DNA from: Providencia sneebia DSM 19967
GTDB lineage: Bacteria; Pseudomonadota; Gammaproteobacteria; Enterobacterales; Enterobacteriaceae
Assembly: GCF_000314895.2 (NCBI RefSeq)
Contig: NZ_CM001773.1
Coordinates: forward strand, 122,441 to 186,440
DNA length: 64,000 nt
Direction: 5' to 3'
Both the position numbers and the translations under genes were made by a program. Positions 60,028-64,000 of this stretch are shown here, one piece after another. Numbering within the stretch: the first letter of the stretch is position 1; the number at the start of each line of letters is the position of its first letter. Under the pieces are notes generated by a model. That model was given only the letters and a program-made list of their open reading frames with translations. It did not search any database and had not been told where the DNA came from.

Positions 60028-60111
60028 CCGCTGATACTGATCGTCACGTTGGGCTTGAACGATCCTTTTTTGCTGTCATACTTAAGTCATTGAGATGACC
60101 AGAGCCCAGAC

Positions 60112-61635
60112 ATGACCGACCTCCCTGATGATATCGACCAGCTAAAAGCTATGCTGCTTGAGCTTCACCAACAGAACGAAGCAAAAGATAAACTCCTTGC
60201 GGCAAAGCAAGAGGAGGTTGCCGAGCTCAAAACCAAAATTGAGTTGTTGATTGAACAGCTCAATTTAAGTAAGTCAAAGCGCTTCTCATCACAAAGTGAA
60301 AAAATACCCAAAGGTACGTTTAACGAAGCGGAGCAACAAAAGAGTACGGCTAAATCCGACGACGACAAGAAAAAAACAGGCCGTAAGCCTTTTCCAAAAG
60401 AGCTCGAGCGTGAAGTTCATAAACATGAACTCAATGCCCCTTATTGCGACTGCTGCGACGAGCCTTTACATCAATGTGGTGTTGAAACTTCTGAAGAGCT
60501 GAAAATCATCCCACAGAAGGTTAGTGTTATACGTCACGAGCGAACCAAGTACGCTTGCCGGCAGTGTGAAAAAACACAGACTGAAACAAAGATTATCACA
60601 GCCCCAAAACCCGCAAGTATGATCCCTAAAAGCCTAGGGAGTGCAGATGCATTCGCCGCTGTAGTCACAGCAAAATACGTTGATGCTCTGCCACTCTATC
60701 GCCAAGTGGATATTCTCAATCGCTCTGGTATAGATATTAGCCGCGCTACACTGGCCAACTGGTGCGTTCAGTTAGGAAGCAAAGTGCAAGTCATTATTGA
60801 TGCAATGAAAAGTGAGTTATTGAAAGAAAAGCTCATCTGCGCGGACGAAACCACTGTTCAAGTATTACGTGAAGAAGATAAGAAAGCACAATCTAAGTCA
60901 TATATGTGGGTCTATCGTAGCGGTGAGTTCGTCAATAACCCAGTGGTTATCTACGACTATCAAGCCAGCCGCAGAGCAGAGTGCGTACAAGACTTTTTAG
61001 GTGGTTACTCTGGTTACTTGCTATCGGATGGCTACAGTGCATACGACAAACTTGAGGACGTGACTCAAGCTGCTTGCATGGCGCATGTACGCAGAAAGTT
61101 TACTGATGCTCAAAAAGCTTCACCATCAAAAAAAGCGGGCAAGCCAGAAAAAGCACTGAACTTTATTAGCAAACTATACGGTCTTGAAAAGAAAGCCAAA
61201 GGGCTTGACGCAAAATCTCGACACCAACTACGACAAGAAGAAGCCAAACCTATTTTAGATGAGTTCAAGCAATGGCTTGACAGTCAAAACGTTCTCCCTA
61301 AAGGATTACTTGGCAAAGCCATCACTTATACGCAAAACCAGTGGCCTAAGCTGCTTACCTACCTTGAAGACGGCGATATAAGTATCGACAACAATGTGAC
61401 CGAACGAGATATAAGGCCGTTCACGACAGGTCGCAAAAATTGGATGTTCTCAACTTCGGTAGGCGGAGCAAAGGCGAGTGCAAACTTGTATAGCCTCGTG
61501 ATGACTTGCCGCGCTAATGACATGAACCCTTATTATTACTTCCAACACCTGTTTACCGAGTTACCAAAACGAAGTCCGAAAGATGATGTGTCGGATCTCA
61601 TGCCATGGAACGTAGAAATCAGTGAGGTTGAGTAA
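60112..61635 (+). CDS. tnpC: IS66 transposase TnpC
   Basis: 507-aa DDE transposase. An N-terminal coiled coil (residues 5-60) is followed by a basic linker, the zinc-binding segment YCDCCDEPLHQCG, and the DDE_Tnp_IS66 domain. Likely catalytic acids lie in ICADETTVQVL, YLLSDGYSAYD and NNVTERDIRPF. The frame is intact and ends 27 bases before the right inverted repeat, so the element is probably active. Confidence 0.95.
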   Translation: MTDLPDDIDQLKAMLLELHQQNEAKDKLLAAKQEEVAELKTKIELLIEQLNLSKSKRFSSQSEKIPKGTFNEAEQQKSTAKSDDDKKKTGRKPFPKELEREVHKHELNAPYCDCCDEPLHQCGVETSEELKIIPQKVSVIRHERTKYACRQCEKTQTETKIITAPKPASMIPKSLGSADAFAAVVTAKYVDALPLYRQVDILNRSGIDISRATLANWCVQLGSKVQVIIDAMKSELLKEKLICADETTVQVLREEDKKAQSKSYMWVYRSGEFVNNPVVIYDYQASRRAECVQDFLGGYSGYLLSDGYSAYDKLEDVTQAACMAHVRRKFTDAQKASPSKKAGKPEKALNFISKLYGLEKKAKGLDAKSRHQLRQEEAKPILDEFKQWLDSQNVLPKGLLGKAITYTQNQWPKLLTYLEDGDISIDNNVTERDIRPFTTGRKNWMFSTSVGGAKASANLYSLVMTCRANDMNPYYYFQHLFTELPKRSPKDDVSDLMPWNVEISEVE

Positions 61636-61662
61636 AGCTTTACTGGTTCATTAAGCGCTTAC

Positions 61663-61670
61663 GTTTTAAT
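61663..61670. repeat. Right 8-bp target-site duplication
   Basis: GTTTTAAT follows the right IS end directly and equals the left copy, marking the insertion point. Confidence 0.92.
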
Positions 61671-61713
61671 GAAGACATTTGTTCTTTTATCTATTTTTTA
61701 AACTTCACATAAT

Positions 61714-61747
61714 AAAAAATCCTAACCCAAAAAATGAGTTAGGATTT
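61714..61747 (-). terminator. Intrinsic terminator of rho
   Basis: On the minus strand AAATCCTAAC pairs with GTTAGGATTT around an 11-nt loop, followed by a T run. It lies 54 bases past rho and upstream of the IS, so the insertion leaves the rho transcript intact. Confidence 0.85.
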
Positions 61748-61801
61748 AATAAAATATATTCAGCATCATTATAAATGATACTGAATTATACTAATGAAGT
61801 A

Positions 61802-63061
61802 TTATGCTCTTTTCATAAAATCAAAGAACTCTTCATTCGTTTTTGTCATCGCTAATTTACTGATAAGGAATTCCATCGCATCAATCTCTCCCATAGGATG
61901 AATGATTTTACGTAGGATCCACATTTTCTGTAATTCTTCTTGTGACGTCAGTAACTCTTCTTTACGCGTACCTGAACGGTTGTAATCAATAGCAGGGAAT
62001 ACACGTTTTTCTGCAATCTTACGAGACAGATGTAATTCCATGTTACCCGTTCCTTTAAACTCTTCGTAGATAACTTCGTCCATTTTTGAACCTGTATCAA
62101 CAAGAGCAGTCGCAATGATAGTTAAACTACCACCTTCTTCAACATTACGCGCAGCACCGAAGAAACGCTTAGGACGGTGTAATGCGTTTGCATCAACCCC
62201 CCCAGTCAGTACTTTACCTGATGAAGGAACAACGGTGTTATAAGCACGCGCTAAACGAGTGATTGAATCCAGCAAAATAATAACATCTTTTTTATGCTCA
62301 ACAAGACGTTTTGCTTTTTCAATAACCATTTCAGCAACTTGAACGTGACGTGCAGCAGGTTCATCAAAAGTCGAAGCAATAACTTCGCCTTTAACCAAAC
62401 GCTGCATTTCTGTGACTTCTTCTGGACGCTCATCAATGAGCAATACCATCAGAACGCAATCTGGATAATTATGGGCAATATTGGCCGCGATATTTTGCAG
62501 CAACATTGTTTTACCCGCTTTCGGAGGAGCAACAATCAGACCACGTTGTCCACGACCAATTGGTGCCGCCAAATCTAATACACGCGCAGTTAAATCTTCA
62601 GTTGAACCATTACCACGCTCCATACGAAGACGATTATTAGCATGTAGTGGGGTTAAGTTTTCAAACAGAATTTTACTGCGGGCATTTTCAGGTTTATCAA
62701 AGTTAACTTCATTAACTTTTAATAATGCAAAATAACGTTCACCTTCTTTAGGAGGACGGATTTTTCCTGAAATGGTGTCACCGGTACGGAGGTTAAAGCG
62801 GCGGATTTGGCTGGGAGAAACGTAGATATCATCGGGACCTGCGAGGTAAGAACTGTCTGCTGAACGGAGGAAACCAAATCCATCCTGCAATATTTCCAGT
62901 ACTCCATCGCCGAAAATATCTTCTCCACTTTTAGCATGCTGCTTCAAAATTGAGAAAATAATATCCTGCTTTCTCATACGGGCTAAGTTCTCTAGCCCCA
63001 TGTTTTCGCCTAACGTAATCAATTCTGATACTGGCGTATTTTTTAATTCGGTAAGATTCAT
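61802..63061 (-). CDS. rho: Transcription termination factor Rho
   Basis: Hexameric RNA-dependent helicase that ends transcription. The N-terminal SAP-like helical domain ([15 protein letters not shown]) is followed by the cold-shock-like RNA-binding domain ([11 protein letters not shown]), then the ATPase core: P-loop APPKAGKT, Walker [15 protein letters not shown], the Q-loop/R-loop region [20 protein letters not shown]. Length is 419 aa, identical to E. coli. It has the usual neighbour trxA upstream across about 910 bases; rho in enterobacteria is autogenously controlled through such a leader. Confidence 0.97.
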   Translation of the reverse strand: MNLTELKNTPVSELITLGENMGLENLARMRKQDIIFSILKQHAKSGEDIFGDGVLEILQDGFGFLRSADSSYLAGPDDIYVSPSQIRRFNLRTGDTISGKIRPPKEGERYFALLKVNEVNFDKPENARSKILFENLTPLHANNRLRMERGNGSTEDLTARVLDLAAPIGRGQRGLIVAPPKAGKTMLLQNIAANIAHNYPDCVLMVLLIDERPEEVTEMQRLVKGEVIASTFDEPAARHVQVAEMVIEKAKRLVEHKKDVIILLDSITRLARAYNTVVPSSGKVLTGGVDANALHRPKRFFGAARNVEEGGSLTIIATALVDTGSKMDEVIYEEFKGTGNMELHLSRKIAEKRVFPAIDYNRSGTRKEELLTSQEELQKMWILRKIIHPMGEIDAMEFLISKLAMTKTNEEFFDFMKRA

Positions 63062-63173
63062 AATGGTGGGTTCTTTAACTCGGGGTAATTCTTAGACTAT
63101 CAACGTAAATTGAAGACAACTTCATATTATAATATATCAAGATATATAAAATATCAGTGCCCGTTTAACTTTA

Positions 63174-63281
63174 TATACCCATAATATTTCAAGCTACCGT
63201 TGGCTGACCCCAAGTCACATATTCTCTATGTTCCCCGAGCTATCTTCTAGCCGCTTACATGTAACTCAAACCACTTGGGTA
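63174..63281. repeat. Intergenic repeat of the TTCAAG-ended family, copy 2
   Basis: Bounded by TATACCCATAATATTTCAAG and ACTCAAACCACTTGGGTA, it shares the TTCAAGCT border (in the opposite orientation) with the copy at 33903-34036 but is shorter and has a diverged centre. It lies about 110 bases upstream of rho, within its likely leader. Confidence 0.5.
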
Positions 63282-63903
63282 AACGCCCCGTTAATCGCTA
63301 TGACTTATTTGTTACTACTCATTATATAAACAGAAAACGATAAGTTATATACGAACAACAATGCGTAAAATTTTTTTGCGCTCAATGACTGCTAAGGCTT
63401 TTCTAACATATCGCAACAACACGTTTAAACAATCAGCGGCTTATTATTAGAAATGAAAACAACATTAGCAATAGTTTTTTATCAATTTAAGGTAATGTTT
63501 ACCTTAATACGACAAATACTCAATAAAGTAGCTTTAAACGACATAATCTTAGTAAGGAAACGGCGGTAAGCTAACAATCATATAGTTAAGTCTTAAATGT
63601 AATCGACGACTTAAATAATTTCTGAGTATAAATCCACAATTTAAAAGCACTAAAACACAAATTCAATACTAACAGAGCGCTTTCGTTAGATTAGAAAATT
63701 AAAGTGCCAATCTAGTTTGAACTACTGATAACTTAAGCTTATCTTTAACTGATACTATAAATACCAAGAATAGAATCATTGAAAACTAAAGGTACAACAA
63801 CTGAATTGATAAAACAGACCACTAAGATAAGAGCAACAGATTACAACGTAATTCATACGAGTGCTATATGAGGATTTGTGATAACTTATCATGCTTGAGT
63901 AAG

Positions 63904-63949
63904 AACGTCTAGCGGTCTATCCCATAAAATATAGGCGTCGCTAGACGTT
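63904..63949 (-). terminator. Hairpin after trxA
   Basis: AACGTCTAGCG and CGCTAGACGTT form a perfect 11-bp stem with a 24-nt loop, 24 bases beyond the trxA stop. No T-tract follows on the minus strand; ATTTATT follows on the plus strand. Confidence 0.5.
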
Positions 63950-63972
63950 ATTTATTACACTGTGATGATAAA

Positions 63973-64000
63973 TTACAGATTTTCGTCTAAAAATTCTTTT
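63973..64000 (-). CDS. trxA: Thioredoxin TrxA, last codons only
   Basis: The minus strand at the window edge encodes KEFLDENL followed by TAA, matching the C-terminus of E. coli thioredoxin (LKEFLDANLA) minus the last Ala. Its position upstream of rho on the same strand is conserved in enterobacteria. Only eight codons are visible, so the call rests on position plus this short match. Confidence 0.75.

Larger units (their letters stand above)
59317..61662 (+). mobile_element. IS66-family insertion sequence, complete
   Basis: A 2346-bp element bounded by inverted repeats GTAAGCGGTTAATGAACCA and, on the other strand, GTAAGCGCTTAATGAACCA (18 of 19 matching). The GTAAGCG ends are typical of IS66. 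It carries three intact frames (tnpA, tnpB, tnpC) and is flanked by perfect 8-bp repeats GTTTTAAT. Its coding DNA is less AT-rich than the neighbours, consistent with recent arrival from another genus. Confidence 0.95.
63062..63972. other. trxA-rho intergenic region and rho leader
   Basis: About 910 bases with no gene I can support. It contains the repeat at 63174-63281 and the hairpin at 63904-63949; otherwise AT-rich sequence. The rho promoter and leader must lie here, but no clear promoter was identified and no rhoL-like peptide was recognised. Confidence 0.5.

Overview
This window looks like a chromosomal segment of a low-GC member of the Enterobacterales, most likely Morganellaceae and close to Providencia. 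The proteins resemble their E. coli counterparts throughout (MutL, UvrD, CyaA, HemC and the complete Wec/Rff set). The DNA is visibly AT-rich, and the gene order is an enterobacterial backbone cut into several blocks. The species call is inference; I ran no database search.

Layout: (1) 1-4437, minus: miaA (cut by the window edge), mutL, amiB, tsaE; queG diverges, but nnr, which sits between them in E. coli, is missing. (2) 5943-7028: a gene-free stretch with clustered DnaA boxes at the position of E. coli datA, then three identical tRNA-Gly(GCC) genes. (3) 7235-13523: orn, rsgA, psd, mscM (frameshifted). (4) 13584-21379: a small membrane protein, a Sel1-repeat protein, yigL-pldB-recQ, pldA, yigI, rarD. 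(5) 21380-27937: an accessory block between rarD and uvrD, where E. coli has corA. It holds a coding remnant, a PuuP-like permease with a YtcJ-like amidohydrolase, an rtcB2-prfH RNA/ribosome-repair pair behind a possible leader peptide, and a 2OG-Fe(II) oxygenase. (6) 28262-33879, minus: uvrD (with a LexA box), yigB, xerC, yigA, dapF, lptM, ending at a repeat and a decayed cyaY. (7) 34385-41731: cyaA divergent from hemCDXY. (8) 42447-43749: the sRNA GlmZ with a sigma-54 promoter and GlrR-type sites, then the argX-hisR-leuT-proM tRNA operon. (9) 43901-58463, minus: yifK (frameshifted) and the whole enterobacterial common antigen (ECA) cluster from wecG up to wecA. (10) 59309-61670: an intact IS66-family element with 8-bp target duplications, inserted between wecA and rho; then rho and the last codons of trxA.

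How genes work together: WecA starts the ECA lipid carrier. WecB/WecC supply ManNAcA, and RffG/RffH/WecE/WecD supply Fuc4NAc. WecG and WecF transfer these sugars; WzxE, WzyE and WzzE flip, polymerise and measure the chain. HemC/HemD make uroporphyrinogen III. RtcB2/PrfH are expected to rescue and reseal ribosomes cut in the decoding centre.

Two cautions. mscM, yifK and wzxE each read through if one base is added to an A/T homopolymer, so these breaks may be sequencing errors rather than real inactivation. cyaY is different: it carries several independent lesions and looks like a true pseudogene.
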